NCBI GenBank assembly: GCA_041659285.1
Contig: JBAZYO010000001.1
Span: 124,001-188,000, forward strand
Source of the DNA: Vicinamibacterales bacterium
GTDB taxonomy: Bacteria > Acidobacteriota > Vicinamibacteria > Vicinamibacterales > UBA2999
DNA length: 64,000 nucleotides
Reading direction: 5' to 3'
The translations under genes were made by a program, and so were the position numbers. The notes under the pieces were generated by a model that had not been told where the DNA came from, did not search any database, and saw nothing but the letters and a program-made list of their open reading frames with translations. Positions 15,186-25,283 of the stretch are shown here, piece by piece; positions within the stretch are counted from its first letter, which is position 1; every line of letters starts with the position of its first letter.

Positions 15186-17471
15186 ATGATTTTCGCGCGC
15201 AATTGCCGCCCGCCGTCCGGCGTCGCGGCGCCGACGCGCCCCATGAGTGCTCCTGTCCGTCCTGCCGCATTGCTGCCCGGCGACGCGCCGTCGCGGTGGC
15301 GCGTGTGGCGCGCGTGGCTGTTCCGCACGTTCCCCGGCCGCGCGCTGGTCCTCGGCCTGGCGATCAAGGCCGTCACCTGGCCGCTCGGCGTCGCGATGGC
15401 CCTGCCGTACGCCCTCGACGCCGTCGACATGGTCGGCAGCCTGGCCCTGCTGTTCGCCATTGCCTACGGCATTACCCGCCTCGCGGTGTGGGCCAAGCGG
15501 CGGCTGCTGTGGCGGGTCCGGCGCAAGCTGATCCTGTCGTACGTGTTCGTGGGCGTGGTGCCGGCCCTCCTGGTGATCACGTTCTTCCTGCTGGCGGGCT
15601 TGATCCTGCTGTTCAACGTCAGCTCGTACCTGGTGCAGTCGCGCGTGCGCTCGCTGACCGACCAGGCCCGGTTCCTGGCCCAGACCGCGCAACTCGAGGT
15701 GCAACGCAGCGCCACCGCCGCAGCCGTGGCGGAGGCCCTGGAGCGGCGGCAATCGAGCACCGAGACGCGCTATCCATTTCTCTCGCTGGCCGTGGTGCCA
15801 GTGGACGGCCTGACCTGCAAGGTGGAAGCGTCCCGCGCCGCGCGCATCCCGCGCACGCTGCCCGCCGCCCTGCCGATCAAGGCGGGGCCGTGGACGCACC
15901 TCGCGGTGCCGACAACGCTCCCCACGTGGGTCCCGTGCGACGGCTTCGCCGGCATCATCGCCTTTGACGTGCCGCCCAGTGTCGACACGCCACCGAAGGA
16001 AGGCGGCACCCGCCTGGTCATGCGCGCCGTGGCCCTGCCGGAGGTCAGCAACCCGAACTGGGCCGTGATTCTCGACATGCCGCTGTCGTTGACCATCGAG
16101 CAGCGCATTCTCGACGAAACCGGGATCCGCATGGGCGAGGTCACCGCCTTCCTGACGGAAGGGCGCAAGCCGAGCCTCGGACGGTACTTCGAGGACCGGC
16201 CACCCGATCCCCAGAACACGCCGATCTTTTCGCCCTCGACCCAGCGCTGGGTCGCGTTCCTGGACTTCTCCGACTGGACCACCGGCCGGACCGAAAGCGC
16301 CTCGGTCGCGATCCTGATCAACGTCTGGGAGATCTACAAGCGCATCTCGGTGGTCTCGCAGGCCGGGCTCGGCAACATGAACTTCGGCCAGCTGCTGCTT
16401 ACGGTGCTGGCGGTGATCGGCACGTTGTTCCTGATCATCCAGTTCGTCGCGCTGGTGATCGGCTTCGTGCTGGCGCGGCAGATCACCGGCGCCGTGCACG
16501 ACCTGTTCACCGGCACGCAGCACGTGCGCGCCGGTGACTTCGGCCACCAGATCCCCGTGCGCGCCCGCGACCAGCTGGGGGAGCTCGCCGAGTCGTTCAA
16601 CCTGATGACCGGCGAAGTGACGACCCTGCTCGGCGAGATGGCCGAGAAGGGGCGCATGGAGCAGGAGATGTTCGCGGCGCGCGAGATTCAGCAGAAGCTG
16701 CTGCCCGCCGGCCCGCTGCGCGTCACCGGCCTCGCCATGTCGGCGTTTTGTGAACCGGCGCGCGAAGTGGCCGGGGACTACTACGACTTCCTGCCGATTA
16801 CGGACACGATGACCGGCGTCCTGATCGCGGACGTCGCCGGCAAGGGCCTGGCCGCCGGCCTCTACATGGCGCAGCTCAAGGTGATCGTGCAATCGCTCGC
16901 GCGTCTGCATCACGAGCCGAAGGAGTTCCTCTCAGCCGTGAACAAGGTGGTGTCCGCCAATCTCGACGGCAAGAGCTTCATCACCATGCTCTATGGGGTC
17001 ATCGACGTCGAGCGGCACGAGATGACGTTCGCGCGGGCCGGCCATTGCCCGCTGATCCACGTGCCAGCGGACCAGCCGCCCGGCCGCCGCAAGGCGAGGA
17101 TGCTGGTACCGGACGGCCTGGTGGTCGGCCTGCAGATCGACGACGGCACGATGTTCGACTCGCTGCTGCAGGAGCAGACCATCAGCCTGGCGCCGGGCGA
17201 CCTGGTGGTGTGGTTCACCGACGGCATCTCCGAAACCATGAACGAGGCGTTCGACTGCTTCGGTGAGCACCGGCTGGCGCAGGTGGTCGAGCAGTACGCG
17301 CACCTGCCGTTCGACCAGCTGCGCTCGTACATCCTCGCCGAACTGCGCGCCTTTGCCAGCGGCGCCGACCAGCACGACGACATGACCATGATCCTGATGA
17401 AGATCGAGCCGGCGACGCCGCTGCCGCCCGACGGCGCGGCAGCGTCGCTCACCCCAGGGGAGCCGGTCTGA
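15186..17471 (+). CDS. SpoIIE/RsbU-type PP2C phosphatase with membrane sensor and HAMP
   Basis: Two N-terminal hydrophobic segments and a strong one at YVFVGVVPALLVITFFLLAG precede a periplasmic sensor region, then another segment (LLLTVLAVIGTLFLIIQFVALVIGFVLA), a HAMP linker (GTQHVRAGDFGHQIPVRARDQLGELAESFNLM), a short coiled coil (EQEMFAAREIQQKLLP) and the phosphatase: REVAGDYYDF, LIADVAGKGLAAGLYMAQLK, FARAGHCPLIHV, WFTDGISET and DQHDDMTMIL hold the metal-binding acids. Such proteins dephosphorylate anti-anti-sigma factors. No anti-sigma partner is adjacent. ATG at 15243 is an alternative start; 15186 follows a GATACT box by five bases. The stop overlaps rnc by one base. Confidence 0.88.
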   Translation: MIFARNCRPPSGVAAPTRPMSAPVRPAALLPGDAPSRWRVWRAWLFRTFPGRALVLGLAIKAVTWPLGVAMALPYALDAVDMVGSLALLFAIAYGITRLAVWAKRRLLWRVRRKLILSYVFVGVVPALLVITFFLLAGLILLFNVSSYLVQSRVRSLTDQARFLAQTAQLEVQRSATAAAVAEALERRQSSTETRYPFLSLAVVPVDGLTCKVEASRAARIPRTLPAALPIKAGPWTHLAVPTTLPTWVPCDGFAGIIAFDVPPSVDTPPKEGGTRLVMRAVALPEVSNPNWAVILDMPLSLTIEQRILDETGIRMGEVTAFLTEGRKPSLGRYFEDRPPDPQNTPIFSPSTQRWVAFLDFSDWTTGRTESASVAILINVWEIYKRISVVSQAGLGNMNFGQLLLTVLAVIGTLFLIIQFVALVIGFVLARQITGAVHDLFTGTQHVRAGDFGHQIPVRARDQLGELAESFNLMTGEVTTLLGEMAEKGRMEQEMFAAREIQQKLLPAGPLRVTGLAMSAFCEPAREVAGDYYDFLPITDTMTGVLIADVAGKGLAAGLYMAQLKVIVQSLARLHHEPKEFLSAVNKVVSANLDGKSFITMLYGVIDVERHEMTFARAGHCPLIHVPADQPPGRRKARMLVPDGLVVGLQIDDGTMFDSLLQEQTISLAPGDLVVWFTDGISETMNEAFDCFGEHRLAQVVEQYAHLPFDQLRSYILAELRAFASGADQHDDMTMILMKIEPATPLPPDGAAASLTPGEPV

Positions 17472-18430
17472 TGGAGAACGGCCTGACCGTCATCTTCCGG
17501 ACCCAGTCCGACATCGAGGCCAACGTCGTCGAGGCCTTGCTCGACAGCCACGGCGTCGAAACCATGCGCACGGCCGGCCCGGCCCCGGGCCTGTTTCCGT
17601 TCTCGGTCAATCCGCTGGGCGAGACGCAGATCGCGGTGCGCGACATGGACGCCGCCGAAGCGGTGCGGATTATCGAGAGCCATCGCGAGCAAGTCGGCGG
17701 CGGCATCGTCGTGCCGTTGCCGCAGGAGCTCGACGCGCTCGAGGCGCGGGTCGCCTATCGCTTCCGCGATCGCGGGCTGCTCGAACACGCGCTGACCCAC
17801 AAGTCCAAGGCCCACGAGGATCCGAGCGGCGGCGTCGCCGACAACGAATCGCTCGAGTTCCTGGGGGACGCGGTGCTCGGCCTGGTCGTCTCGGACGCGT
17901 TGTTCCGCGCCTTCCCGTCCTACTCGGAAGGGCAGAAGTCGAAGATCAAGGCGAACCTGGTGTCAACGGCGTCGCTCGCGGAGATGGCCGAGTTGATGGG
18001 CCTTGGCGATCACATGATCCTCGGGCGCGGCGAGGAGAAGACCGGCGGCCGCCGCAAGCAGGCGCTGCTGGCCGACACCTGCGAGGCGGTGATCGCGGCG
18101 ATCTACCTGGACGGCGGACTCGAGCCCGCCCGGCAGTTCCTGATGCGCGAGCTGTCCAGCCAGATCGAGGAGGCGCGGCAGCCCGAGTATTTCGGCCGCG
18201 ACCACAAGTCGCGCCTGCAGGAACGGCTCCAGGGGCTGGGCCGGCCGCTGCCGTCGTACCGCGTGTCCGGCGAGATTGGCCCCGACCACCACAAGCTGTT
18301 CCACGTCGAAGTGATTGTCGGCGACGAGGTACTGGCGCACGGCGCCGGACGCACCAAGAAGGACGCGGAGCAGGAAGGAGCCCGGCTCGCGCTCGAGACG
18401 ATCACCAGGGGTGTCACTGGACAAGCCTGA
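17471..18430 (+). CDS. rnc: Ribonuclease III with N-terminal DUF2007 domain
   Basis: Residues 1-80 form a DUF2007 module (TVIFRTQSDIEANVVEALLD, FSVNPLGETQIAVRDMDAAEA), a ferredoxin-like signalling fold. Residues 85-225 are the RNase III catalytic domain with signature NESLEFLGDAVLG (125-137) and the second acidic site ADTCEAVIAAIYLDGG. Residues 240-310 are a double-stranded RNA-binding domain (KSRLQERLQG, HVEVIVGDEVLAHGAGRTKKDAEQEGA). The enzyme cuts double-stranded RNA in rRNA processing. Usual length is about 225-250; the extra length is the DUF2007 fusion. It overlaps the phosphatase gene by one base. Confidence 0.93.
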   Translation: MENGLTVIFRTQSDIEANVVEALLDSHGVETMRTAGPAPGLFPFSVNPLGETQIAVRDMDAAEAVRIIESHREQVGGGIVVPLPQELDALEARVAYRFRDRGLLEHALTHKSKAHEDPSGGVADNESLEFLGDAVLGLVVSDALFRAFPSYSEGQKSKIKANLVSTASLAEMAELMGLGDHMILGRGEEKTGGRRKQALLADTCEAVIAAIYLDGGLEPARQFLMRELSSQIEEARQPEYFGRDHKSRLQERLQGLGRPLPSYRVSGEIGPDHHKLFHVEVIVGDEVLAHGAGRTKKDAEQEGARLALETITRGVTGQA

Positions 18431-18440
18431 AGGTTTGTCC
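18419..18440 (+). promoter_or_regulatory. Hairpin spanning the rnc stop codon
   Basis: GGACAAGCC and GGTTTGTCC pair over nine positions (one G-U) around a TGAA loop that contains the rnc stop codon. No T-run follows, so it is not a standard terminator. It may shield the mRNA end or set the boundary to the DUF2277 gene 15 bases on. Confidence 0.45.
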
Positions 18441-18454
18441 CCACAATTGGCGTC

Positions 18455-18730
18455 ATGTGCAGGAACATCAAGACCCTCTTCAACTTCGATCCGCCGGCCA
18501 CCGATGACGAGGTGCGCGCCGCGTCGCTGCAGTTCGTCCGCAAGCTGAGCGGCTTCAACGCCCCGTCGAAGGCGAACGAGGCGGTGTTCAACCAGGCCAT
18601 CGACGACGTGGCCGCGATCGCGCGGCAGCTGGTCGATCAACTGGCAACCAACGCGCCGCCGAAGAATCGGGACGAGGAAGCGCTGAAAGCGAAAGCGCGC
18701 TCCGCCGAACGGTTCGGCGTGCGCGCGTAA
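18455..18730 (+). CDS. DUF2277 family protein
   Basis: Matches the family almost throughout: MCRNIKTLFNFDPPATDDEV, then AASLQFVRKLSGFNAPSKAN and AVFNQAIDDVAAIARQLVDQL, ending with a basic segment EEALKAKARSAERFG. These are small, mainly helical cytosolic proteins of about 90 residues with no known function, frequent in acidobacteria and actinobacteria. CACAAT lies seven bases before the ATG and no ribosome-binding site is visible. A degenerate AATCA-type repeat (18731-18764) follows before the convergent ATPase gene. Confidence 0.85.
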   Translation: MCRNIKTLFNFDPPATDDEVRAASLQFVRKLSGFNAPSKANEAVFNQAIDDVAAIARQLVDQLATNAPPKNRDEEALKAKARSAERFGVRA

Positions 18731-18764
18731 AATCATCCAATCACCAAATCACGAGATCATCAAA

Positions 18765-19910
18765 TCAGTCGATCTCGATAATGCCCCAGTCCTTGCGATC
18801 GCCGGACACCGCGGCCAGCGCGTGCGCCGGCTCCGCCTGCGGCAGCCGCGCCATCGCATAGGCCTGCACTTCGCGCGCGACTTCGTCCACCGACGGCGGC
18901 ACCGGCCGGCAGTGCAGCCGCACCCACAACCGCATCAGCGGGTCCCCGAAGCTGTAGCGCTTCTGCCGCGACACGATCAGGTCGACGTCTTCCAGCCACG
19001 ACAGGTAGTCCTTGGTCGAGCCCGGCGTGCGGTGCAGCCGGTGGGCGACCTCGGTCAGCGTCAGCGGTTCTTCTTCCGCCAGGATCTCGAGGATGGCCTT
19101 CAGGGCGCCGTAGCCGCGGGCCTTGTGGAGCCGCAGTTCGTAGCGATGGCTGCACCAGGCGGCCAGCGCGCCCTCGCCGGTGAGCAGCGCGGTCAGCGCG
19201 CTGATCGGATCGCCGCCGCGCCCGCTCATCGATGACGCCGCTTCGCCGAGCGCGCGGACGTAGGCGGCGCGGCCGTCGGCCAGCGCGCCGATGGTGCGGC
19301 CCAGGTACTCGCGGTCTTCCGCCGACGTCTCACCGGTGGGCGGCAGCATCGCCGTGACCTCGGCGGCGGTGAGCGCCGGCAGGTGGATCACTTCGAAGCG
19401 CGGATGGCCGTCGCGCAGCAGCCGCAAGGCGCGGGCGACGTAGCGGCTGGTGAGCACGAAGCGGTTGTTGCTCTCCGCCATCGCGTGCAGCATCTCGCGC
19501 AGGACGTGGCGCAACCCGGGGAAGCTCTCGAAGGTGCGGAACTCCAGCACTTCGTCGAACAGGAACGTGGCGGGCGTCTCGGTGCGCGCTCGCGCGCGGC
19601 CGATCAGGCCGAGCGTGCGATCGAACGCGGCGCGCGCGGAGGCGGCGGTGTCCTGCGGCGCCGCGGCACTCTGGCCGTTGACGCTGAACGGCGAGGCGGC
19701 GGCGAACGCCTGGTGGAAGCGCTCGGGCGTGCTGGCGGCGCGTTCGACGTCCACGTACTGGCACTGGTCGCGGCCCAAGCGATCGTTGAGCACGTGCAAG
19801 AGCGTGGTCCGGCCGGCGCCGCAGCCTCCGATCACGACGGGAATGCGTGGCGGCGTCGCGTCGAGCGCGGCGAGCACGCGGCGTTCGAGGCCGGCGTGGG
19901 GAGCCATCAT
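18765..19910 (-). CDS. P-loop ATPase with C-terminal winged helix
   Basis: 381 residues. Walker A is GGCGAGRTTLLHVL near residue 30, Walker B is TFLFDEVLEF, and a sensor-like stretch NNRFVLTSRYVARAL follows. The C-terminal third has a winged-helix pattern (LKAILEILAEEEPLTLTEVA then HRTPGSTKDYLSWL.DVDLI) and YSFGDPLMRLWVRL, as in the archaeal-type ATPase_2/DUF234 group. ATG at 19910 overlaps the hutU stop, so it is the third gene of the hutH-hutU operon. Its role there is unknown; regulation of, or simple co-transcription with, histidine breakdown are both possible. Confidence 0.75.
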   Translation of the reverse strand: MMAPHAGLERRVLAALDATPPRIPVVIGGCGAGRTTLLHVLNDRLGRDQCQYVDVERAASTPERFHQAFAAASPFSVNGQSAAAPQDTAASARAAFDRTLGLIGRARARTETPATFLFDEVLEFRTFESFPGLRHVLREMLHAMAESNNRFVLTSRYVARALRLLRDGHPRFEVIHLPALTAAEVTAMLPPTGETSAEDREYLGRTIGALADGRAAYVRALGEAASSMSGRGGDPISALTALLTGEGALAAWCSHRYELRLHKARGYGALKAILEILAEEEPLTLTEVAHRLHRTPGSTKDYLSWLEDVDLIVSRQKRYSFGDPLMRLWVRLHCRPVPPSVDEVAREVQAYAMARLPQAEPAHALAAVSGDRKDWGIIEID

Positions 19911-21574
19911 CGGCTCGTCTCCTGCATGGGGATGCGTACTCCGTGTTGTCGCGCGGTCTCGATCGCTTCGGGATAACCCGCGTCGGCGTGCCGCACCACG
20001 CCCATGCCGGGATCGCACGTCAGCACGCGGGCCAGGCGGTCGTCCGCCTCGCGCGTGCCGTCGGCGACGATCACCATGCCCGCATGAATGGAATAGCCGA
20101 TGCCGACGCCGCCGCCGTGGTGCAGCGACACCCAGGTGGCGCCGGCCGCGGCGTTGAGCAGCGCGTTGAGGATCGGCCAGTCGGCGATGGCATCACTGCC
20201 GTCGCGCATGCCTTCGGTCTCGCGATTGGGCGAGGCGACCGAGCCGGTGTCGAGATGGTCGCGGCCGATCACGATCGGCGCCGTCACCGCGCCGCTGCGC
20301 ACCAGTTCGTTCAGCTTGAGGCCGAACCGGGCGCGGTCGCCGTAGCCCAGCCAGCAGATCCGCGCCGGCAGGCCCTGGAATTGCACGCGCTCGCCGGCCA
20401 GCCGGATCCACCGGCACAAGCCCTCGTCTTCGTGGAACATCTCGAGCGCGGCGCGGTCGGTGACACGGATGTCTTCCGGGTCGCCGGAGAGCGCCACCCA
20501 GCGGAACGGCCCCTTGCCCTGGCAGAACAGGGGGCGGATGTATGCCGGCACGAAGCCGGGAATCGCGAAGGCATCGCTGACGCCGGCCTTCACCGCCTGG
20601 GCGCGGATGTTGTTGCCGTAGTCGAAGACGATGGCGCCGCGTTGCTGCCACACGCGCATCGCGGTGACGTGCTTGCCCATGGCGGCGATGGCACGCCGTT
20701 GGTACTCCGCCGGATCACTAGCGCGCAAGCGCGCGGCGTCGTCGAGCGACAGGCCGTCGGGCACGTATCCCACCAGCGGGTCGTGCGCGGAGGTCTGGTC
20801 AGTCACCACGTCGGGCAGGAAGCCGCGGGCGACCAGCGCCGGCAGGAGCTCGGCGGCATTGCCCAGCACGCCGATCGAGCGCGCGAGGCCGTCGCGCGCG
20901 TACTGCTGCGCGCGCCGCACGGCATCGTCGAGGTCCGCGGTGCTGTCGTCCAGGTACTTCGAGGCCAGGCGCTTCTCGATGCGGGCCGGATCCACCTCGA
21001 TGACCAGCGCGACGCCGCCATTCATGGTCACGGCCAGCGGCTGGGCGCCGCCCATGCCGCCCAGGCCGGCGGTGACCACGATGCGGCCGCTCAGCGTGCC
21101 ACCGAAATGGCGGCGGGCCACTTCCGCCAGGGTTTCGTAGGTGCCCTGGAGGATGCCCTGGCTGCCGATGTAGATCCAGCTGCCGGCCGTCATCTGGCCG
21201 TACATGGTCAGGCCGCGATCCTCGAGATCGCGGAACGTGTCCCAGTCGGCCCACTTCGGGACCAGGTTGGCGTTGGCGATCAGCACGCGCGGCGCGCCGG
21301 GGTGGGTCTTGAAGATGCCGACGGGCTTGCCGGACTGGACGATGAGGGTTTCGTCGTGCGCCAGCGATCGGAGTGATCGGACGATCGCGTCAAAGGCCTC
21401 CCAGTTCCGCGCCGCCTTGCCGGTGCCGCCGTAGACAATCAGGTCCTCGGGCCGTTCGGCGACTTCGGGATCGAGATTGTTCATCAGCATCCGCAGCGCG
21501 GCTTCCTGTGGCCATCCCTGGCACGTCAGCGACGTGCCGCGCGGCGCGCGGTGTGAGTGAGCAATCGTTGTCAT
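19907..21574 (-). CDS. hutU: Urocanate hydratase
   Basis: Adds water to urocanate to give imidazolone propionate, the second step of histidine breakdown, using tightly bound NAD. Full family length (555 residues). Motifs seen: LIVYGGTGKAARNWEAF, the NAD loop GLGGMGGAQPLA, ICWLGYGDRARFGLKLNELV with the conserved Cys, and HHGGGVGIGYSIHAGMV near the C-terminus. It follows hutH by 90 bases on the same strand and overlaps the ATPase gene by four. No hut repressor or hutI/hutG lies in the window. Confidence 0.97.
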   Translation of the reverse strand: MTTIAHSHRAPRGTSLTCQGWPQEAALRMLMNNLDPEVAERPEDLIVYGGTGKAARNWEAFDAIVRSLRSLAHDETLIVQSGKPVGIFKTHPGAPRVLIANANLVPKWADWDTFRDLEDRGLTMYGQMTAGSWIYIGSQGILQGTYETLAEVARRHFGGTLSGRIVVTAGLGGMGGAQPLAVTMNGGVALVIEVDPARIEKRLASKYLDDSTADLDDAVRRAQQYARDGLARSIGVLGNAAELLPALVARGFLPDVVTDQTSAHDPLVGYVPDGLSLDDAARLRASDPAEYQRRAIAAMGKHVTAMRVWQQRGAIVFDYGNNIRAQAVKAGVSDAFAIPGFVPAYIRPLFCQGKGPFRWVALSGDPEDIRVTDRAALEMFHEDEGLCRWIRLAGERVQFQGLPARICWLGYGDRARFGLKLNELVRSGAVTAPIVIGRDHLDTGSVASPNRETEGMRDGSDAIADWPILNALLNAAAGATWVSLHHGGGVGIGYSIHAGMVIVADGTREADDRLARVLTCDPGMGVVRHADAGYPEAIETARQHGVRIPMQETSR

Positions 21575-21664
21575 CTACGGTAAGGCGTATCGAAGGGGAC
21601 GAACGCGAAGATAAGAAACTAAGCAGTGGTGCTTCGCTTGTCAAACTGAAAGTGCAAATTGAAA

Positions 21665-23179
21665 TCAGTTGACAACGATGCCGGTCGCGTACTCAAGTCC
21701 GCCGTGGCGGATCAATTTGGTGATCGCATCGATGTCGGGCGCCGGCGAACGGTCATCAGTCAGCGTTGGCACCAGGTTGCGGACCGCGGCGTGCGCGCGC
21801 ATCAACGGTTCGGAACTGCGCAGCGGCGCGTGAAGGTCAACGGCCTGGCATCCACACAGTACTTCGATACCGATCACGGTGGAAACCAGCTGCAAAGCGC
21901 GTTCCGCTTTCAGCGCGGCGTGCATGCTCATGCTGACGTGATCTTCTTTATTTGCCGATGTCGGAATTGTATCGACGGATGCGGGATGCGCGAGTGTCTT
22001 GATTTCGGACGTGAGCGCCGCCGCGGTGACTTGCGCGATCATCAAGCCCGATTGCAACCCTCCATGACGGGTGAGGAAGGCAGGCAAGCCGCTCAAGGCC
22101 GGATTCACGAGGCGTTCCGACCGCCGCTCGCTGATCGTGGCCAGCTGCGCCACCGCCATCACCAGCAAGTCTGCGGCCAGCGCGAGCGGCGCGCCGTGAA
22201 AATTTCCGCCAGACACCATGTCGCCGTCGGCCGCGAACACCATGGGATTGTCAGTAGCCGCATTCATTTCGATTTGTACGATGTGACGAATCCACGTCAG
22301 CGCTTCGCGGGCCGCGCCATGCACTTGTGGCGTACACCGCATGGAGTAGGCATCCTGCACGCGACCGCAATTGACGTGCGAGGCGTTGATCGCGCTCCCG
22401 TCCATCAACCGCCGCAGGTTGGCCGCTGCGGCGCCCTGTCCGGCGAACGGACGCGCGTCGTGAATGCGGGCATCGAACGGATGCATGGACCCCATCAACG
22501 CGTCGATCGACAGCGCCGCGGCCACGTCGGCGGCGCGGGCCAGTCGCTCGGCCCCGGCCAGCGCCAGGGCCAGCACCGCGGTGGACACCTGCGTGCCGTT
22601 GATGAGCGCCAGTCCTTCTTTCGGGCCCAGCACCACCGGTGCCAGCCCGGCCGCCGCGAGGGCATCGGCGCCGGCCCGTCGCGATTCGTGATCCCAGCTC
22701 TCGCCCTCGCCGACGAGAACCAGGGCGAGGTGGGCGAGGGGCGCCAGGTCGCCGCTCGCCCCGACCGAGCCGCGCGACGGCACCCGCGGATGCACCCGGT
22801 GATTGAGCAGCGCCAGCAACGCCTCGAGCGTTTCGACGCGAATGCCCGAATAACCCTTGGCCAGCACGTTCGCGCGCAGCGCCATCGCCGCGCGCACGGC
22901 GCGCACCGGCAGCGGCTCGTCGACGCCCGCGGCGTGGCTGCGCAGGAGGTTCAACTGCAGGGCGGCCAGGTCGGCTCTCTCGATCCGCGTTTCCGCGAAG
23001 TTGCCGAAGCCGGTGTTCACACCGTAGACCGGCGCATCGCCCGCGGCCTTGGCGTCCACCACGGCGCGCGATGCGGCGACCCGCGCGCGGGCCTCGGGCG
23101 CCAGCCCCACCTGTGCGCCGTCATCGGCAATCGCGAGCAAGTCGGTGAGGGAAAGTGTTGCGCCGTCCAGCAGGATCAT
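21665..23179 (-). CDS. hutH: Histidine ammonia-lyase
   Basis: Removes ammonia from histidine to give urocanate. The Ala141-Ser142-Gly143 triad in RGSVGASGDLAPLAHLAL forms the MIO electrophile. Other conserved points are YGVNTGFGNFAETRI, the HAAGVDEPLPV segment, LINGTQVSTAVLALAL and EDHVSMSMHAALKAERAL near the C-terminus. 504 residues is the usual length. It is the first gene of the hut operon, facing purA across a spacer that holds two short tandem duplications. Confidence 0.97.
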   Translation of the reverse strand: MILLDGATLSLTDLLAIADDGAQVGLAPEARARVAASRAVVDAKAAGDAPVYGVNTGFGNFAETRIERADLAALQLNLLRSHAAGVDEPLPVRAVRAAMALRANVLAKGYSGIRVETLEALLALLNHRVHPRVPSRGSVGASGDLAPLAHLALVLVGEGESWDHESRRAGADALAAAGLAPVVLGPKEGLALINGTQVSTAVLALALAGAERLARAADVAAALSIDALMGSMHPFDARIHDARPFAGQGAAAANLRRLMDGSAINASHVNCGRVQDAYSMRCTPQVHGAAREALTWIRHIVQIEMNAATDNPMVFAADGDMVSGGNFHGAPLALAADLLVMAVAQLATISERRSERLVNPALSGLPAFLTRHGGLQSGLMIAQVTAAALTSEIKTLAHPASVDTIPTSANKEDHVSMSMHAALKAERALQLVSTVIGIEVLCGCQAVDLHAPLRSSEPLMRAHAAVRNLVPTLTDDRSPAPDIDAITKLIRHGGLEYATGIVVN

Positions 23180-23191
23180 CGGGATTATTCT

Positions 23192-23240
23192 GTGTCTAAT
23201 CGGTGTCTAATCGGTGGCTGTTTCTGCGGCTGTTTCTGCG
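23192..23240. repeat. Two adjacent tandem duplications in the hutH-purA spacer
   Basis: An 11-base unit GTGTCTAATCG is present twice at 23192-23213 and a 12-base unit GCTGTTTCTGCG twice at 23217-23240, both exact. They fill most of the divergent promoter region and could arise from replication slippage or serve as operator copies. Confidence 0.6.
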
Positions 23241-23271
23241 GCCAGTCGGTGTCGAACCCGTGGCCCTAGGA

Positions 23272-23277
23272 TACAGT
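23272..23277 (+). promoter_or_regulatory. Candidate leaderless -10 element of purA (TACAGT)
   Basis: TACAGT ends six bases before the purA ATG and no Shine-Dalgarno sequence is present between them, so transcription would begin at or near the start codon. The -35 region is not recognisable. Confidence 0.5.
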
Positions 23278-23283
23278 AGAGGC

Positions 23284-24582
<1,299 letters not shown>

Positions 24583-24586
24583 CGCG

Positions 24587-25249
24587 CTACGCTTTCCGGT
24601 GCTTCTGCGCGAAGCCCTCGACCGACTGGGCCTCGTTGGTGAGGCCCCAGTCGATGCCGGCGCGATACCGTGTCGGCAAGCCCTTCGGCATTTCGAACGC
24701 TGCCCACGCCACCGCCCCGCTGCAGCGGATGGCGGTCTTGCCGTCACCCATGATTACGCGCACGCGCTGGTTGGGCTTGAGCACGGTCGGCGAGACGACT
24801 TGCGCGCCGACCGCCGAGAGGTCGACGAGCGCCGCCAGGTTGCCGTCCACCGCGACCTCGACGCCGTCCTTGATGCGGACCCGCGCCGCCCGGCGGGTGC
24901 CGCGCTGGTCGAGGGCCGGCTTCGGTGCGTCCACTGCCACCGCGGCGCCACCGCCGTGGCCGCGCTTCACGGCAACGCGGCTCTTCTCATGGTCGCGCGC
25001 CAGCACGCGCACTTCGCAGGCGGTGAGCGAGGGGTCGTCCTTGATGCGATTGATCAGCGCGGTGCCGCGCGAGGTGGCGGAAAACTCGTCCTGCATCGCC
25101 ACCACCGCCGGCTTCGTGCGGATGATGTGGTCGAGAGCCTCGAGCGCATCGGCGTCGGTGAACGTCTGAACCTCGGCGCCCGGGTCGAGCCGCCCCTGCA
25201 GGGCGGGCAACGCGTCCGCGGGTCCGATCAACACAATGCGCGACGACAC
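24587..25249 (-). CDS. PilZ domain protein with receiver-like N-terminus
   Basis: The first 100 residues resemble a CheY-like fold (RIVLIGPADALPALQGRL, HIIRTKPAVVAMQDEFSA) but lack a clear phosphorylation site. The C-terminal part is PilZ-like: RRAARVRIKDGVEV supplies the RxxxR-type start, VDLSAVGAQVVSPTVL the D/N-x-S-x-x-G region, followed by VRVIMGDGKTAIRCSGAVAW. PilZ domains bind cyclic di-GMP; here the motif is partly degenerate, so binding is likely but not certain. Divergent from the ABC exporter with 5' ends overlapping by few bases in the start region. Confidence 0.75.
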   Translation of the reverse strand: MSSRIVLIGPADALPALQGRLDPGAEVQTFTDADALEALDHIIRTKPAVVAMQDEFSATSRGTALINRIKDDPSLTACEVRVLARDHEKSRVAVKRGHGGGAAVAVDAPKPALDQRGTRRAARVRIKDGVEVAVDGNLAALVDLSAVGAQVVSPTVLKPNQRVRVIMGDGKTAIRCSGAVAWAAFEMPKGLPTRYRAGIDWGLTNEAQSVEGFAQKHRKA

Positions 25250-25271
25250 AGATCGCGAAGTGTACCACGGC

Positions 25272-25277
25272 TACAAT
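25272..25277 (+). promoter_or_regulatory. Candidate leaderless -10 element (TACAAT) of the ABC exporter
   Basis: TACAAT ends six bases before GTG at 25284, the probable start of the ATPase gene; the spacing equals that at purA and three other genes here. It also lies just upstream of the divergent PilZ gene. Confidence 0.5.
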
Positions 25278-25283
25278 GAGGCC

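Noticed and set aside
15075..16913. Upstream extension of the trans-sulfuration enzyme to nearly 1,000 residues
   Set aside because: The extra residues lie antisense to the phosphatase gene and are low-complexity; the conserved protein starts at 15074.
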